DNA of 64,000 nt from Muribaculaceae bacterium (GCA_022510385.1 JAFLTQ010000005.1:1-64000), one strand, 5' to 3'. Counted from the first letter of the stretch, positions 1 to 10,320 are shown. Translations and numbers: made by a program. Notes: generated by a model from the letters alone, not told the origin.

Positions 1-97
1 TTAGCAGTGCAAAATTAGCTCCATCCGGCCCTCTTTCCAAATATAACGGCACCAAATCCCCGCAATACAGAACCTTCCGTCGACAACTGACTGTCAC
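1..97 (-). CDS. possible 5' end of a truncated gene, unidentified
   Basis: On the minus strand a frame opens at a GTG (95-97) and stays open to the window edge, reading about 32 residues that include VLYCGDLVPLYLERGPDG. The other two minus frames contain stops within this stretch. The composition looks like real protein, but it is too short to assign to a family and no ATG is available in frame. It would be divergent from yebC. It could equally be a chance open frame. Confidence 0.3.
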   Translation of the reverse strand, partial: MTVSCRRKVLYCGDLVPLYLERGPDGANFALL

Positions 98-218
98 TCA
101 GCTAAATCAAAATATGTTAAAAATGATTAAGAAATACTAAATAGGATGGGTTTCTATGTTTCCTGCTTATTCCATCTCTTCTTTACTTTCATTTTATCCC
201 CTTTAATATTTTTCTTTT

Positions 219-250
219 TTTGCGTCTTTAGCTTGATTACGCTAATTTTG
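219..250 (+). promoter_or_regulatory. Bacteroidota-type promoter of yebC
   Basis: TTTG at 219-222, a 20-base spacer, then TAATTTTG at 243-250 match the Bacteroidota sigma consensus TTTG-N19-21-TAnnTTTG. The predicted start of transcription, near 257, leaves a leader of about 40 bases before the ATG at 299. This supports the 299 start over the longer upstream reading frame. Confidence 0.65.
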
Positions 251-298
251 CAGTTGAAGAATAAAAAGTCACACAAAACCCACAATAAACAGATCTAT

Positions 299-1015
299 AT
301 GGGAAGAGCGTTTGAATATCGCAAAGCAAGAAAACTGAAGAGGTGGGGCAATATGAGCCGCACCTTCACCCGAATTGGTAAAGAAATCACAATGGCAGTA
401 AAGTCAGGTGGTCCCGATCCTGACATGAATCCACGTCTTCGTGTGCTAATGCAGAATGCTAAGGCCGCCAACATGCCGAAAGACACTGTGGAAAGAGCCA
501 TCAAAAAAGCAACTGAAAAGGATGCCGGAGACTACAAGGAGATTGTTTATGAAGGATACGGCCCTCACGGTATCGCCATCGTGGTGGAAACCGCTACAGA
601 CAACAACCAACGCACAGTGGCCAATGTGCGCAGTTATTTCAACAAGCATGGCGGCTCTTTAGGCACATCGGGTTCTCTATCATTCCTTTTCGACCATAAA
701 AGCGTATTCCATTTAAAACCTAACGAGGGTGTCGACCAAGAGGAACTTGAACTTAACCTTATGGATTTTGAAGGTGAGTTCGAACCCGATGAGGAAGAAT
801 GGATTGTTTATGGAGCATTCGACCAATTTTCAAATCTTCAGAAATTCCTTGAAGATTCAGGTCTTGAAATAATTTCCGCAGAATTCGAACGAATACCCAA
901 CGATTATAAAGAGGTTACTCCCGAGCAACGCGAGGCAATCGAGAAACTGCTTGAAAAATTCGAAGACGACGAAGATGTGCAAAACGTCTTCCACAATATG
1001 AAGGAAGAGGATTGA
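299..1015 (+). CDS. yebC: YebC/PmpR family protein
   Basis: The 238-residue product matches the YebC/PmpR family over its full usual length. It begins with MGRAFEYRKARKLKRWG, close to the classic MAGHSKW..I..RK opening, continues with a PDPDMNPRL-like segment and the VYEGYGPHGIAIVVE block, and ends in an acidic helix-rich tail. Family members are annotated as DNA-binding regulators; some have been linked to relief of ribosome stalling, so the role here is uncertain. The ATG at 299 was chosen because the frame further upstream (from 146) encodes only a phenylalanine-rich stretch, and a good promoter lies between the two. Confidence 0.93.
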   Translation: MGRAFEYRKARKLKRWGNMSRTFTRIGKEITMAVKSGGPDPDMNPRLRVLMQNAKAANMPKDTVERAIKKATEKDAGDYKEIVYEGYGPHGIAIVVETATDNNQRTVANVRSYFNKHGGSLGTSGSLSFLFDHKSVFHLKPNEGVDQEELELNLMDFEGEFEPDEEEWIVYGAFDQFSNLQKFLEDSGLEIISAEFERIPNDYKEVTPEQREAIEKLLEKFEDDEDVQNVFHNMKEED

Positions 1016-1098
1016 TTCCTTGTCGAGCTTGGTATAGTTAAGTGCACACCTAATTAACAGGAGATTCTAACCTACTGAGTTGTCTCAAAATTGCCGAA

Positions 1099-2265
1099 AT
1101 GAAAAAAGAGAGAATTCTTTTGCGTCTCTGCAAGATGGGGGGTCGGGAACAAGAGTATATCGACCTGGCCTTCCGTGATAATTGGGTAGTGCCGCTTGGT
1201 CCCAACGTAGATGGATTTGAACAAGATCTTGAGAAATTCCTATTACCGCAAGATAGTCATAAAAAAATATGCGCTCTTTCTTCCGGGACAGCTGCCATCC
1301 ATTTAGGGTTGGTGATGCTTGGAGTGGATAAGGGGGATGAAGTGATGGTACAATCACTCACATTCAGCGCCTCCGCTAATCCGGTGGTTTATCAAGGAGC
1401 CACACCGGTATTTGTAGATTCAGAGCCTGAGACATGGAATATTGATCCGGAACTTCTCGACACGTCAATCAAAGATCGACTTGAGAAAACCGGACGTCTC
1501 CCCAAAGCAATTGTAGTGGTTGACCTTTACGGAATGCCGGCCAAATTAGATGCCATCACCAACGTAGCTAAAAAATGGGGCATCCCTATACTGGAAGATG
1601 CAGCAGAAGCATTCGGAAGCGAATACAAAGGCGAGAAATGCGGCAACTTCGGTTTATATGGGGCCCTCTCATTCAACGGCAACAAGATGATCACCACCTC
1701 GGGAGGAGGGGCATTGATATGTCCGGATGAAGAGACCCGCAAACGAGTGGCATCCTATGCCACCCAGTCACGCGAGCCGGCCCCCTGGTATCAGCATGAA
1801 AGAATCGGCTTCAATTATCGGATGAGCAACATCTGCGCCGGCATCGGCAGAGGACAAATGATGGTGGCTCAAGAGTTTATCAATCATCACAAATGGGTGC
1901 AATCTGTTTATCGGGAAGCCTTTAAAGATATTCCGGAAATCATCCTGCATGAAAATCCCTCACCGGAATTCGATAGTAATTTCTGGCTCTCCACAATCAG
2001 CATCTCACCACAAGCAAAGATAAAGGGTGATGATGGATGCGGAAGTCCCGAAGCCCTGCGTCGATGTCTTGAAAAAGAGAATATCGAGAGCAGACAGATC
2101 TGGAAGCCGATGCATCTTCAACCATTCTTCAAGGATGCCCCGGCCTATCTAAACGGATGTTCTGAAAAGATATTCAATACAGGACTTTGTCTGCCTGCAG
2201 GCCCATGGGTGGGAGAAAATGAACTTGAAAGAGTGATTTCAACGATAAAATCTTCGCTTCAATAA
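1099..2265 (+). CDS. DegT/DnrJ/EryC1/StrS family PLP-dependent aminotransferase
   Basis: A 388-residue fold-type I aminotransferase of the sugar-aminotransferase group, which usually aminates a nucleotide-linked keto sugar for surface polysaccharide. The opening MGGREQEYIDLAF..NWVVPLGPNVDGFE is the standard substrate-entry region, SSGTAAIHL (residues 61-69) binds the cofactor phosphate, D167 in EDAAEAFG contacts the pyridine nitrogen, and K196 in SFNGNKMITTSGGG is the Schiff-base lysine. The gene follows yebC by 83 bases with no clear promoter of its own. No other sugar-nucleotide genes are nearby, so the substrate cannot be deduced. Confidence 0.9.
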   Translation: MKKERILLRLCKMGGREQEYIDLAFRDNWVVPLGPNVDGFEQDLEKFLLPQDSHKKICALSSGTAAIHLGLVMLGVDKGDEVMVQSLTFSASANPVVYQGATPVFVDSEPETWNIDPELLDTSIKDRLEKTGRLPKAIVVVDLYGMPAKLDAITNVAKKWGIPILEDAAEAFGSEYKGEKCGNFGLYGALSFNGNKMITTSGGGALICPDEETRKRVASYATQSREPAPWYQHERIGFNYRMSNICAGIGRGQMMVAQEFINHHKWVQSVYREAFKDIPEIILHENPSPEFDSNFWLSTISISPQAKIKGDDGCGSPEALRRCLEKENIESRQIWKPMHLQPFFKDAPAYLNGCSEKIFNTGLCLPAGPWVGENELERVISTIKSSLQ

Positions 2266-2287
2266 GAAAGAGGCGAAAAGATTTCAT

Positions 2288-2424
2288 TATATTTGCACAT
2301 TGGAGAGCATTCCCCGGATTCTTTTAAAATACAGATTCCGGCAATTGTGGATAAAAAATATCCGTAATCCAAAGTAATAAACAAAAAACAATACATAAAT
2401 AACTAAACTAACAAACAAACTGCT
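2288..2424 (+). promoter_or_regulatory. -7 box and A-rich leader of the fumarate reductase operon
   Basis: TATATTTG at 2288-2295 fits the TAnnTTTG -7 element; no convincing TTTG sits 20 bases upstream. The predicted transcript has a leader of about 120 bases, the last 60 strongly rich in A and lacking a Shine-Dalgarno sequence, as is common for highly expressed Bacteroidota genes. Confidence 0.5.
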
Positions 2425-3567
2425 ATGTGGTTAACATGCTCAACCGTAGGACGTAAGTTCGTCATGGCTGTTTCAGGAGCCGTGCTCGTACTCTTCCTTA
2501 CATTCCACTGCTGTATGAACTCCATAGCCATCTGCTGGCCGGCTGCCTACAACTCTCTTTGTGAGTTTTTGGGCGCCAACTGGTATGCACTCGTTGCATC
2601 CGCAGGATTGGCTCTGTTCATACTTTTGCACATAGTTTATGCTTGCTGGCTTACCTTGCAAAACCGCAAGGCACGCGGCCCGGTGCGCTATGCTATTTCA
2701 AAGAAACCGAAGACTGTTGAATGGTCTTCTAAAAACATGCTTGTATTAGGTATTGTGATCCTGGCTTTCTTAGTGATCCACCTTATTCAATTTTGGGCAA
2801 AGATGCAGCTTCAGGAGATACGTGGTGTCCATGACGTTCTCCCCCCTGCAGCCGGTACTCTTTTCCTCCAGGAAGCATTCCAGACCAACTGGACCTGGAT
2901 CGTCTACATTATCGGCTTCATAGCTCTTTGGTTCCATCTCAATCATGGTATATGGTCGATGTTCCAGAGTGTGGGTTGGGACAACACTGTTTGGATTGCA
3001 CGCTTCAAAAAGCTTGCCGTATGCTGGAGTTCTGTCGTTTGTATCCTGTTCGTGGCTCAGGCAATCGTATTCACGGCTAAAGCACACGAGGGATATTTCA
3101 AGACCAACCCCGTGCTCCGTGAGCAATACAAAGACATGCTTGTCCCGATGTTTGAGAAAGACTTTGGTCCCGATGCCGCTCAATTAGGCATTCCAAATGT
3201 AGGCTCATTATCCTATGACGATTTCGGGATGTTGGTGGAGAATTTCCAAGTGGCATTACAACAACTTCCCGAGAGTCTTGACGACACAAGAGTTCAGATG
3301 CAACTTGCCTCTATCCCGACTCCTGAACAAAAAGAGCAATTCCTGAATGCCCTCGATCGTCAGATGAGAGGTAGGAAGAATCTTGAAAAGACAAAAGCCC
3401 TGTTGGATTATCTCAACGGAGTTGAACCCTCACAGCAGTCTGAAGTCCTCCTGCCTCCGGGTATGGAGACATCGACGTTGGAAGAAACTGTGATAGAGCA
3501 ATTTGAAGGGCCCGGCGATTTCAACGAGGAAGGATATGAAGATAATTCTAATTCTATTAATGATTAA
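2425..3567 (+). CDS. frdC: succinate dehydrogenase/fumarate reductase cytochrome b subunit with long C-terminal extension
   Basis: Membrane anchor of the b-type menaquinone-linked succinate:quinone oxidoreductase. Residues 1-220 carry five hydrophobic segments (roughly 12-35, 53-76, 104-124, 156-178, 194-216). Candidate haem ligands are H28, H69, H119 and H171/H174, consistent with a dihaem cytochrome. The usual Bacteroidales subunit ends soon after the fifth helix. This one runs 160 residues further, to residue 380, with a charged, glutamine-rich, apparently helical tail ending in an acidic stretch. There is no frameshift, and the flavoprotein gene starts 5 bases downstream, so the tail is truly part of the gene. 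In an anaerobe the complex would mainly reduce fumarate to succinate at the inner membrane. Confidence 0.9.
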   Translation: MWLTCSTVGRKFVMAVSGAVLVLFLTFHCCMNSIAICWPAAYNSLCEFLGANWYALVASAGLALFILLHIVYACWLTLQNRKARGPVRYAISKKPKTVEWSSKNMLVLGIVILAFLVIHLIQFWAKMQLQEIRGVHDVLPPAAGTLFLQEAFQTNWTWIVYIIGFIALWFHLNHGIWSMFQSVGWDNTVWIARFKKLAVCWSSVVCILFVAQAIVFTAKAHEGYFKTNPVLREQYKDMLVPMFEKDFGPDAAQLGIPNVGSLSYDDFGMLVENFQVALQQLPESLDDTRVQMQLASIPTPEQKEQFLNALDRQMRGRKNLEKTKALLDYLNGVEPSQQSEVLLPPGMETSTLEETVIEQFEGPGDFNEEGYEDNSNSIND

Positions 3568-3572
3568 GCGAT

Positions 3573-5594
3573 ATGGCAACACAAGATAAAGTGAGAGTAA
3601 TGAGTCCGGAAGCTTCGAAGATTCCGGAGGGTCCAATCGCTGAGAAATGGACCAACTACAAGGCCCACCAGAAACTCGTGAATCCGGCCAACAAGAGAAA
3701 ACTCGACGTAATTGTCGTAGGAACCGGTTTAGCCGGAGCCTCTGCAGCCTCCACACTTGGTGAGCTCGGTTTCAACGTATTGAATTTCTGCATTCAGGAC
3801 AGTCCGCGCCGCGCACACTCAATCGCTGCACAGGGAGGTATCAATGCAGCAAAAAACTATCAGAATGACGGCGACTCCGTTTATCGTCTTTTCTACGACA
3901 CTGTGAAAGGTGGCGACTATCGTGCCCGCGAAGCTAATGTGTATCGTCTGGCTGAGGTTTCAAATGATATTATCGACCAGTGTGTGGCTCAGGGTGTCCC
4001 CTTTGCACGTGAATATGGAGGTCTTCTTGCCAACCGTTCTTTCGGTGGCGCGCAGGTGAGCCGTACTTTCTATGCCAAAGGCCAAACAGGGCAGCAGCTG
4101 CTACTCGGTGCATATGCATCGCTTAACCGCCAGATCAAGGCCGGGAAAGTAAAAAGCTTCAACCGCTACGAGATGCACGATGTAGTGCTCGTAAAAGATA
4201 AAGATGGAGTAGAAAGAGCAAGGGGTATTATTGCAAAGAATCTTGTCACCGGTAAATTCGAGCGCTTCGCAGCTCATGCAGTGGTGCTTGCCACCGGCGG
4301 TTATGGCAACACATATTTCCTTTCCACCAACGCGATGGCTTGCAATGTTTCTGCAGCTATGGCAGCTTATAGGAAAGGTGCATATTTTGCAAATCCGGCT
4401 TATGTGCAGATCCATCCTACCTGTATCCCGGTACACGGCGACAAGCAGTCAAAACTCACCCTCATGTCAGAGTCTCTGCGTAACGACGGCCGTATCTGGG
4501 TGCCTAAAAAGAAAGAGGATGCTGAAAAACTTCAGAAAGGTCTCATAAAAGGTAGCGATATCAATGAAGAAGACCGTGACTACTATCTTGAAAGAAGGTA
4601 TCCCGCATTCGGTAACCTCGTGCCGCGTGACGTTGCTTCACGTGCTGCAAAGGAACGTTGCGATGCAGGCTTTGGTGTCAACAACACCGGTCTCGCTGTT
4701 TTCCTCGACTTCTCTGAAGCAATTAATCGTCTCGGCATAGATGTGGTGCGTCAGCGTTATGGCAACCTCTTCGACATGTATGAGGAAATCACAGATGTCA
4801 ATCCGGGTGAAATGGCCCGTGAAACCGACGGAATGGAATACTACAACCCAATGATGATTTTCCCCGCTATCCACTATACAATGGGTGGTCTTTGGGTTGA
4901 TTATGAACTCCAGACTTCTGTGAAAGGTCTTTTCGCTATCGGCGAATGTAACTTCTCCGACCATGGTGCCAACCGACTCGGTGCTTCTGCTCTTATGCAG
5001 GGTCTTGCCGACGGTTACTTCGTGCTCCCATATACTATCCAGAATTATCTTAGCGACCAGATTTCTGTGCCGCATTTCTCAACTGATCTTCCGGAATTTG
5101 ATGCTGCCGAGGCAAAATGCAAAGCCCTTCAGGATCATCTTATGAACATCAAGGGGAATCGCACTGTCGACTCAATCCATAAAGAGCTCGGCCACATAAT
5201 GTGGGAATATGTAGGTATGGGAAGAACAAAAGAGGGTCTTGAAACTGCTATCAAGAAACTTAATGAATTACGCAAAGTGTTTGAAACCGACCTGAAGATT
5301 CCGGGCACTCAAGATGGAATGAATATCGAGCTTGACAAGGCCTTCCGTCTCAACGACTTCATCACTATGGGCGAGCTGATTGCCTATGATGCACTGAGCA
5401 GAAATGAAAGCTGCGGCGGCCACTTCCGCGAGGAGTATCAGACAGAGGAAGGAGAAGCAAAGAGAGATGATGAAAATTGCTTCTATGTAAGCTGTTGGGA
5501 ATATGAAGGCAGCGATGCTAAAGCTCCCGAGCTCATCAAAGAGCCGCTCCATTATGAGGCTATCAAAGTGCAAACACGTAACTATAAGTCATAA
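3573..5594 (+). CDS. frdA: fumarate reductase/succinate dehydrogenase flavoprotein subunit
   Basis: The 673-residue catalytic subunit holds covalent FAD and interconverts fumarate and succinate. The N-terminal dinucleotide fold is visible as [14 protein letters not shown], followed by the FAD-attachment region [18 protein letters not shown]. The substrate motif HPTCIP and the arginine-containing [10 protein letters not shown] block, plus the [12 protein letters not shown] segment near the C-terminal side of the FAD domain, complete the active site. It lies 5 bases after the cytochrome gene and 22 bases before the iron-sulfur subunit, the order C-A-B typical of this enzyme class. Naming as Frd or Sdh is a choice: sequence alone does not fix direction. 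Confidence 0.97.
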   Translation: MATQDKVRVMSPEASKIPEGPIAEKWTNYKAHQKLVNPANKRKLDVIVVGTGLAGASAASTLGELGFNVLNFCIQDSPRRAHSIAAQGGINAAKNYQNDGDSVYRLFYDTVKGGDYRAREANVYRLAEVSNDIIDQCVAQGVPFAREYGGLLANRSFGGAQVSRTFYAKGQTGQQLLLGAYASLNRQIKAGKVKSFNRYEMHDVVLVKDKDGVERARGIIAKNLVTGKFERFAAHAVVLATGGYGNTYFLSTNAMACNVSAAMAAYRKGAYFANPAYVQIHPTCIPVHGDKQSKLTLMSESLRNDGRIWVPKKKEDAEKLQKGLIKGSDINEEDRDYYLERRYPAFGNLVPRDVASRAAKERCDAGFGVNNTGLAVFLDFSEAINRLGIDVVRQRYGNLFDMYEEITDVNPGEMARETDGMEYYNPMMIFPAIHYTMGGLWVDYELQTSVKGLFAIGECNFSDHGANRLGASALMQGLADGYFVLPYTIQNYLSDQISVPHFSTDLPEFDAAEAKCKALQDHLMNIKGNRTVDSIHKELGHIMWEYVGMGRTKEGLETAIKKLNELRKVFETDLKIPGTQDGMNIELDKAFRLNDFITMGELIAYDALSRNESCGGHFREEYQTEEGEAKRDDENCFYVSCWEYEGSDAKAPELIKEPLHYEAIKVQTRNYKS

Positions 5595-5616
5595 CCCTTT
5601 TTAAGAGAAATTTATT

Positions 5617-6375
5617 ATGGATGATAAAATAATGAAAGTCACTCTCAAGGTTTGGCGCCAGGAGAATGCAAAAGCGAAAGGGAAGTTTGTGACTTATCCT
5701 GACGTTGAGACAACTCCCGACACCTCTTTCCTTGAGACCCTTGACATATTGAACGAGCAGCTTGTGGAGCGTGGTGAAGAGCCTATCGCCTTCGACCATG
5801 ACTGCCGCGAAGGAATCTGCGGAATGTGTTCACTTTATATCAACGGACATCCCCACGGGCCCGCTATAGGGGCGACAACTTGCCAGCTCTATATGCGCCG
5901 CTTTAAAGATGGCGAAACAATCACTGTGGAACCATGGAGATCTGCTGCATTCCCGGTTATTAAAGACCTTATGGTCAACCGTAATGCTTTCGACCAGATT
6001 CAGCAAGCCGGAGGTTATGTTTCCTTCAACTGTGGCGGAGCTCAGGATGCCAACGACCTTCCGATCGCCAAAGTTGAGGCTGATGCAGCAATGGATTCAG
6101 CCAGTTGCATCGGTTGTGGTGCCTGCGTAGCTACATGTAAGAACGGTTCTGCCATGCTCTTCGTGGCAGCCAAAGTGACTCAGTTCTCTCACCTTCCCCA
6201 GGGCCAGGTTGAGACTGCTCGCCGCGTGAAAGCAATGGTCAAAAAAATGGATGAACTCGGATTTGGTAACTGCACAAATACCGGTGCTTGTGCCGCTGAG
6301 TGTCCGAAGTTGATTCCTCTTGCTAATATCGGCAGGATGAACCGCCTCTTCATAGCAGCAAAAATCAAAGACTAA
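5617..6375 (+). CDS. frdB: fumarate reductase/succinate dehydrogenase iron-sulfur subunit
   Basis: The 252-residue electron-transfer subunit links the flavoprotein to the cytochrome. The plant-type [2Fe-2S] ligands are in [15 protein letters not shown] with the fourth cysteine in ATTCQLY. The C-terminal half has [11 protein letters not shown] and [13 protein letters not shown], the cysteine sets for the [4Fe-4S] and [3Fe-4S] clusters. Length and order fit the family. It is the last gene of the operon and is followed at 6391 by a strong hairpin terminator. Confidence 0.97.
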   Translation: MDDKIMKVTLKVWRQENAKAKGKFVTYPDVETTPDTSFLETLDILNEQLVERGEEPIAFDHDCREGICGMCSLYINGHPHGPAIGATTCQLYMRRFKDGETITVEPWRSAAFPVIKDLMVNRNAFDQIQQAGGYVSFNCGGAQDANDLPIAKVEADAAMDSASCIGCGACVATCKNGSAMLFVAAKVTQFSHLPQGQVETARRVKAMVKKMDELGFGNCTNTGACAAECPKLIPLANIGRMNRLFIAAKIKD

Positions 6376-6390
6376 AGAAAAATTCCTGTA

Positions 6391-6430
6391 AAAAGAGAGG
6401 GTGATTTTTGAAAATCATCCTCTCTTTTTA
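6391..6430. terminator. bidirectional intrinsic terminator
   Basis: Arms at 6391-6408 and 6411-6428 form an 18-pair stem with one G-U pair, and T runs follow on both strands. It sits between the convergent fumarate reductase operon (+) and the coiled-coil gene (-), so it probably stops transcription from both sides. Confidence 0.85.
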
Positions 6431-6525
6431 GCATTAATAACTAAAGGTGATTAATATCTTATAACCTAAAAAGGGATTAAACTCTTGTATCCGGAATCTC
6501 TTTTTTATGCTAACGGATCCCGATT

Positions 6526-7809
6526 TTATTCATAACGGATCCTGGCTTTTCTGATCACTCTCCAGCATCCTCCTTCAAAGATTGCTGTTCCTGCAGTTTC
6601 TGTCACCACGCGAGATGATGTCGCAGCCTCTTCCGGATCCATTCCTGTGCAGGCATTATCAAGATACTCCTTAGGATTCGAGAGAGCCAGACTCCATGCT
6701 GCCGGGGAATTAGCCACCTTAAAAGTACCGTTGTAGCCATCTCCGGTTTCAAGGATATAAACAGAATGACCTACATTAAGAGTTCTGTCGGCTCTCACAA
6801 AAATCCCCTTAGAGTTAGCTCTTCCAAGGTAAATAGAACGCAATGCCCCCTTTGAAGCTGCCGGCTGTTCTCTCTGCGATCTCTCAGTGCTCTCTCTTTC
6901 CCGATTAATAGAGACACCCGCTTGCGGGGCACCTTTCTTCATTGCAGCCATCTCTATGGAAAGATTCTCATATTTTGTCCTGAGTTCCTGGTTCCTTCGT
7001 TCCGAATTTTCAAGTTTTCTATTAAGCATGGAGATTTCACTCTCTTTCTCCTCCAAGGCCTTTTTCAACTGATTCAACTTTTCCGAATCAATTTCTCCGC
7101 CCTTACCAACCACAATTTTTTCATTCCCATTTTTCTTCAGGACATTGGCGGCATACACAACTAATGCAACTACAATTCCCACAAGGAGAACAAGCACCAT
7201 TATATAAACCCAAGTGTAATTATAAGCCGGGGTCAGGGAAGCGTCATTCTCCTCTTCTATAGCATCTATTTCTTTTTGTTGCTCGTTTAATTGATTCAAT
7301 TCAGCTTGTGCCTCCTTGGGCGTGACACCACCTGCATTTTGTGATGTAGATTCCTGAGATGAAACGGTGGTTTCTGCCGGAGCAACAGTTGTTGCCTGCG
7401 CTTGTGGTGTCGGGGCTGAAAGTTTCATCTTCTTTATCAGGCTACGGGTCCTGATGCGTCCTCCTCTCCCCTTTTCCAACAATCCTTTGTTTTGATAGGC
7501 TGTCACAGCCCAATACTCCACGAGTTGATCCATCCCCCAATCCTTATAGTCGGTTGGTACCGGTATAGCCTTGAAAGCCTTGATATTCTCCTTCTCCTTG
7601 GCTTTCAGAGAAGCCTCAAGTTCCTCCATTGTTTTTGGATTGAGATCATCGAGATATCCGGAGCCATCATTAGCATATCTTAAATAAGATTTTGTAGCTA
7701 TTGTCCTGGCTTCCTCCATCTCATCCTTTGTCACTCCCAACATCGTTGAGGGCAACAATAACATGGCCACAAGAGCCAAACTCTTAAATTTTACTTTATA
7801 TATCGTCAT
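6526..7809 (-). CDS. membrane-anchored coiled-coil protein of unknown function
   Basis: I do not recognise this 427-residue protein. It opens with a signal-like hydrophobic stretch (residues 8-25) and a predicted exported region of about 170 residues. Residues 131-165 are a low-complexity P/T/S/Q linker. A strong membrane helix lies at about 199-223, followed by a coiled coil (about 240-292) and a C-terminal domain of about 110 residues that begins IYLGRANSKGIFVRAD and looks beta-rich. The gene starts 52 bases downstream of rpoN in the same direction and is probably co-transcribed with it; whether it works with sigma-54 is unknown. Confidence 0.75.
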   Translation of the reverse strand: MTIYKVKFKSLALVAMLLLPSTMLGVTKDEMEEARTIATKSYLRYANDGSGYLDDLNPKTMEELEASLKAKEKENIKAFKAIPVPTDYKDWGMDQLVEYWAVTAYQNKGLLEKGRGGRIRTRSLIKKMKLSAPTPQAQATTVAPAETTVSSQESTSQNAGGVTPKEAQAELNQLNEQQKEIDAIEEENDASLTPAYNYTWVYIMVLVLLVGIVVALVVYAANVLKKNGNEKIVVGKGGEIDSEKLNQLKKALEEKESEISMLNRKLENSERRNQELRTKYENLSIEMAAMKKGAPQAGVSINRERESTERSQREQPAASKGALRSIYLGRANSKGIFVRADRTLNVGHSVYILETGDGYNGTFKVANSPAAWSLALSNPKEYLDNACTGMDPEEAATSSRVVTETAGTAIFEGGCWRVIRKARIRYE

Positions 7810-7861
7810 ATCGGCTTATATATATGCAAAGTTAAATCAAAGTTACAGAATAATTTTTAAT

Positions 7862-9259
7862 CTACATCTCCCTTCTTAGACGTGCCACCGGTATGCCTGT
7901 ACGGTCACGATATTTGGCAATGGTGCGACGTGAAACCTCATACCCCTTCTTAAGCATTTCCTCTTTGATCTTTTCATCGCTCAATGGATGATGCTTATCT
8001 TCCTTATCAACAATTTTCTTAATTTCAGCCTCAATTTTACGGTTGGTAAGCAATTCACTTTCATCCTGTTTTTCGGAAGAGTCTCCACCCCCTATCGAGT
8101 CGCTGAAAAAGAACCTCAGCGGGAAAATTCCCCACGGAGTGTTGACATGTTTGTTAGTGGTTGCCCTCGACACCACAGAAAGATCATATCCGGTCAGAGC
8201 CGAAATATCCTTTATCATCATTGGCTTGAGCTGATAGATATTCTGGGTGAGAAAATACTCTTTTTGAATCTTAACTATGGCAGTCATCACATTCATAAGG
8301 GTTTCCTGACGCTGCTTAAGGATTCTTATGAAATCGCGGGCATCATTATAGCGATTGAATATAAATTCATTCCCTTTTTTAGCTTGCCTTACTTTTGCAT
8401 TGGCTGTCAATTCCGCCACAGCCTCTGAAAAAGTCCTGTCAATGGTAAGTTCCGGGATTCGGTTGTTGGTTGAAATGGAAATTTCCCCATCCTCCACCTC
8501 TACATTAAGATCAGGCACAATCACATTAGAATGATCCAAAGAAGATGCATAAAGAGCTCCCGGCTTTGGATTGAGCGACTTTATAAGCTCCACAGCTGCT
8601 TTCACTCTTTCTTGCGACAGTTTCAACGAAGCCATCAGCTTGTTGGAATGTTTCATCGAGAAAGCCTCGAATTGATTATCGACAATATTGAGGGCATCCT
8701 CGGTGGTTTGATTCTTGGGAAGATGGATTAATTGAAGCCTGAGACATTCCCTAAGATTAGTCGCACCTACGCCGTAAGGTTCAAAATCCCTGACAATCCC
8801 AAGGGCTCGTTGAGCAGTGTCAAGGTCTACATCGATTCCCGGCCCGAACGCCATATCGTTTACAATGCCCTCCAGGGGACGCCGCAGATAGCCGTTGGTA
8901 TCGATATTTCCGATTATATATCTTGCCGTTGTCCTGGTCAGATCGGGCATAGTTCTTTCAGAAAGTTGTCTTAAGAGAGCATCCAAGAGAGTCTCTCCCG
9001 CATCTGTTGGAGAAAAATCAAAGTTTCTTTCATCCTCTGTCTGATTTTGAGATGAATAGAATCTATATTGCGGACTTTCCTCCTGGGGATTTGTCTCATC
9101 TTCATTAATTTCGAGAGCCGGATTCTCCTCCAATTCACGCTCGATTGCCTCCTCCAACTCAGGAGCGGTATATTCCAACAGTTTGGTAAACCGTAGTTGC
9201 TGCGTAGAAAGGCGCATTACGGTTTTCTGTTCGAGCGATAGATTCTGATCTGACCTCAT
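7862..9259 (-). CDS. rpoN: RNA polymerase sigma-54 factor
   Basis: The 465-residue product has the sigma-54 layout. Region I is the leucine/glutamine-rich SLEQKTVMRLSTQQL...LLEYTAPELEEAI..ELEENPALEI. An acidic region II follows at about 55-90. The core-binding and DNA-binding regions come next, ending with the RpoN box RRTIAKYRDRTGIPVARLRR, which recognises the -24 promoter element. Sigma-54 needs AAA+ enhancer-binding activators to open promoters; none is encoded in this window. The ATG at 9257-9259 gives a complete region I. Confidence 0.96.
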   Translation of the reverse strand: MRSDQNLSLEQKTVMRLSTQQLRFTKLLEYTAPELEEAIERELEENPALEINEDETNPQEESPQYRFYSSQNQTEDERNFDFSPTDAGETLLDALLRQLSERTMPDLTRTTARYIIGNIDTNGYLRRPLEGIVNDMAFGPGIDVDLDTAQRALGIVRDFEPYGVGATNLRECLRLQLIHLPKNQTTEDALNIVDNQFEAFSMKHSNKLMASLKLSQERVKAAVELIKSLNPKPGALYASSLDHSNVIVPDLNVEVEDGEISISTNNRIPELTIDRTFSEAVAELTANAKVRQAKKGNEFIFNRYNDARDFIRILKQRQETLMNVMTAIVKIQKEYFLTQNIYQLKPMMIKDISALTGYDLSVVSRATTNKHVNTPWGIFPLRFFFSDSIGGGDSSEKQDESELLTNRKIEAEIKKIVDKEDKHHPLSDEKIKEEMLKKGYEVSRRTIAKYRDRTGIPVARLRREM

Positions 9260-9477
9260 ATCGGGTTGCAGTTTGAGTTAACCGGAATATGAATGTTTCC
9301 GGATGGAGGTGTTATAAGTGCGAAATTACTTCAAATAAGCTCAAGGTTGAAAAAATAAAGATAAAAAATTGTAGGAGACGCAAAATTTGTTTAATTTCGC
9401 GCTTTGTAGGGGATTAAGGCATTTATGGTTGCCCCTATTATCACAACAGACGAATCTATTTGAAAAATTAAAGTAAA

Positions 9478-10167
9478 ATGGCATCTCATAAAGATAAGAA
9501 TCAGGAAGAGTCAACGTTAGACCGCGTCAATACCCAACTGACAGACGCCGGAACACACATCGCAGAAAACAAGAAAATTATTTTTATAGCATTAGGGGTG
9601 ATTCTCGTGGTTGCCGCTTTCGTTTTGAGCTATCTTTTCATCTATAAGAATCCAAAAATGGAAAGAGCTTTTGAAGCTTACAACGGAATCGAAACTCAAA
9701 ATCTTAACGACAGCACTGCAGCTGCCCAATATATGAGCGTTGCCGATCAATATAGCGGCGACACGGCAGGAAAACTTGCTGCTCTAAGTGCAGGCGAGGC
9801 TCTTTATAACCAAGGACGTTATGAGGAAGCAGCCCAATATCTTAAAAAATTCTCCTCAAGCGATGATATCCTTGAAGCTAATGCGCTTGTTTTGACCGGT
9901 GACTGCTACGTGAATTTAGGCAATTATGATGAGGCTCTCTCTTTTTATCAGAAAGCAATCAAACGAGCTGACAATAATCCTCAGATTGTGCCGAGAGTTC
10001 TTTTAAAAGAGGCAAATGTCTACGACGCTCAGTCAAATTTCGGCAAAGCATTGGAATGTTATCAGCAGATTAAAGACAACTATCCTCAGTTCCAACCCGG
10101 CAATGGCATGGACATGGAGGCTTATATAGCCCGCGAGCTTGCCAGAATGGGTAACCCGGCTCTCTAA
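9478..10167 (+). CDS. tetratricopeptide-repeat membrane protein
   Basis: A 229-residue protein with a short cytoplasmic N-terminus, one membrane helix (about residues 34-54, IIFIALGVILVVAAFVLSYL) and an exported domain of about three to four TPR units (about 95-205), visible as ALYNQGRYEEAAQYLKKF, GDCYVNLGNYDEALSFYQKA and VYDAQSNFGKALECYQQI. The layout resembles the YfgM/ancillary SecYEG and related TPR families, which act as periplasmic chaperones or scaffolds. That link is inference. It is divergent from rpoN across 218 bases and is followed by a terminator. Confidence 0.85.
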   Translation: MASHKDKNQEESTLDRVNTQLTDAGTHIAENKKIIFIALGVILVVAAFVLSYLFIYKNPKMERAFEAYNGIETQNLNDSTAAAQYMSVADQYSGDTAGKLAALSAGEALYNQGRYEEAAQYLKKFSSSDDILEANALVLTGDCYVNLGNYDEALSFYQKAIKRADNNPQIVPRVLLKEANVYDAQSNFGKALECYQQIKDNYPQFQPGNGMDMEAYIARELARMGNPAL

Positions 10168-10280
10168 TAACTGTTGATAAGTTTTCTTTATTGGAATTTA
10201 AACCAATTAGAATTTAAATGACCTAATCTCTGAAGTTTTTTCAGACTTCATAAAATAATAAAACACTTGCTTATTTTATG

Positions 10281-10320
10281 AAAAGGGGCGGCATCCTTCG
10301 GGGTGGCGCCCTTTTCTTTT
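10281..10320 (+). terminator. intrinsic terminator with UUCG loop
   Basis: Imperfect stem 10281-10296/10301-10315 closed by a TTCG tetraloop and followed by CTTTTCTTTT. It lies about 115 bases after the TPR gene stop. Confidence 0.8.

Noticed and set aside
146-298. N-terminal extension of YebC by 51 residues
   Set aside because: The extension is Phe-rich low-complexity sequence, contains the promoter, and the family starts at the ATG at 299.
9407-9439. Hairpin TAGGGG/CCCCTA before the TPR gene as a riboswitch
   Set aside because: Only six pairs with a long loop and no further structure; too weak to call.
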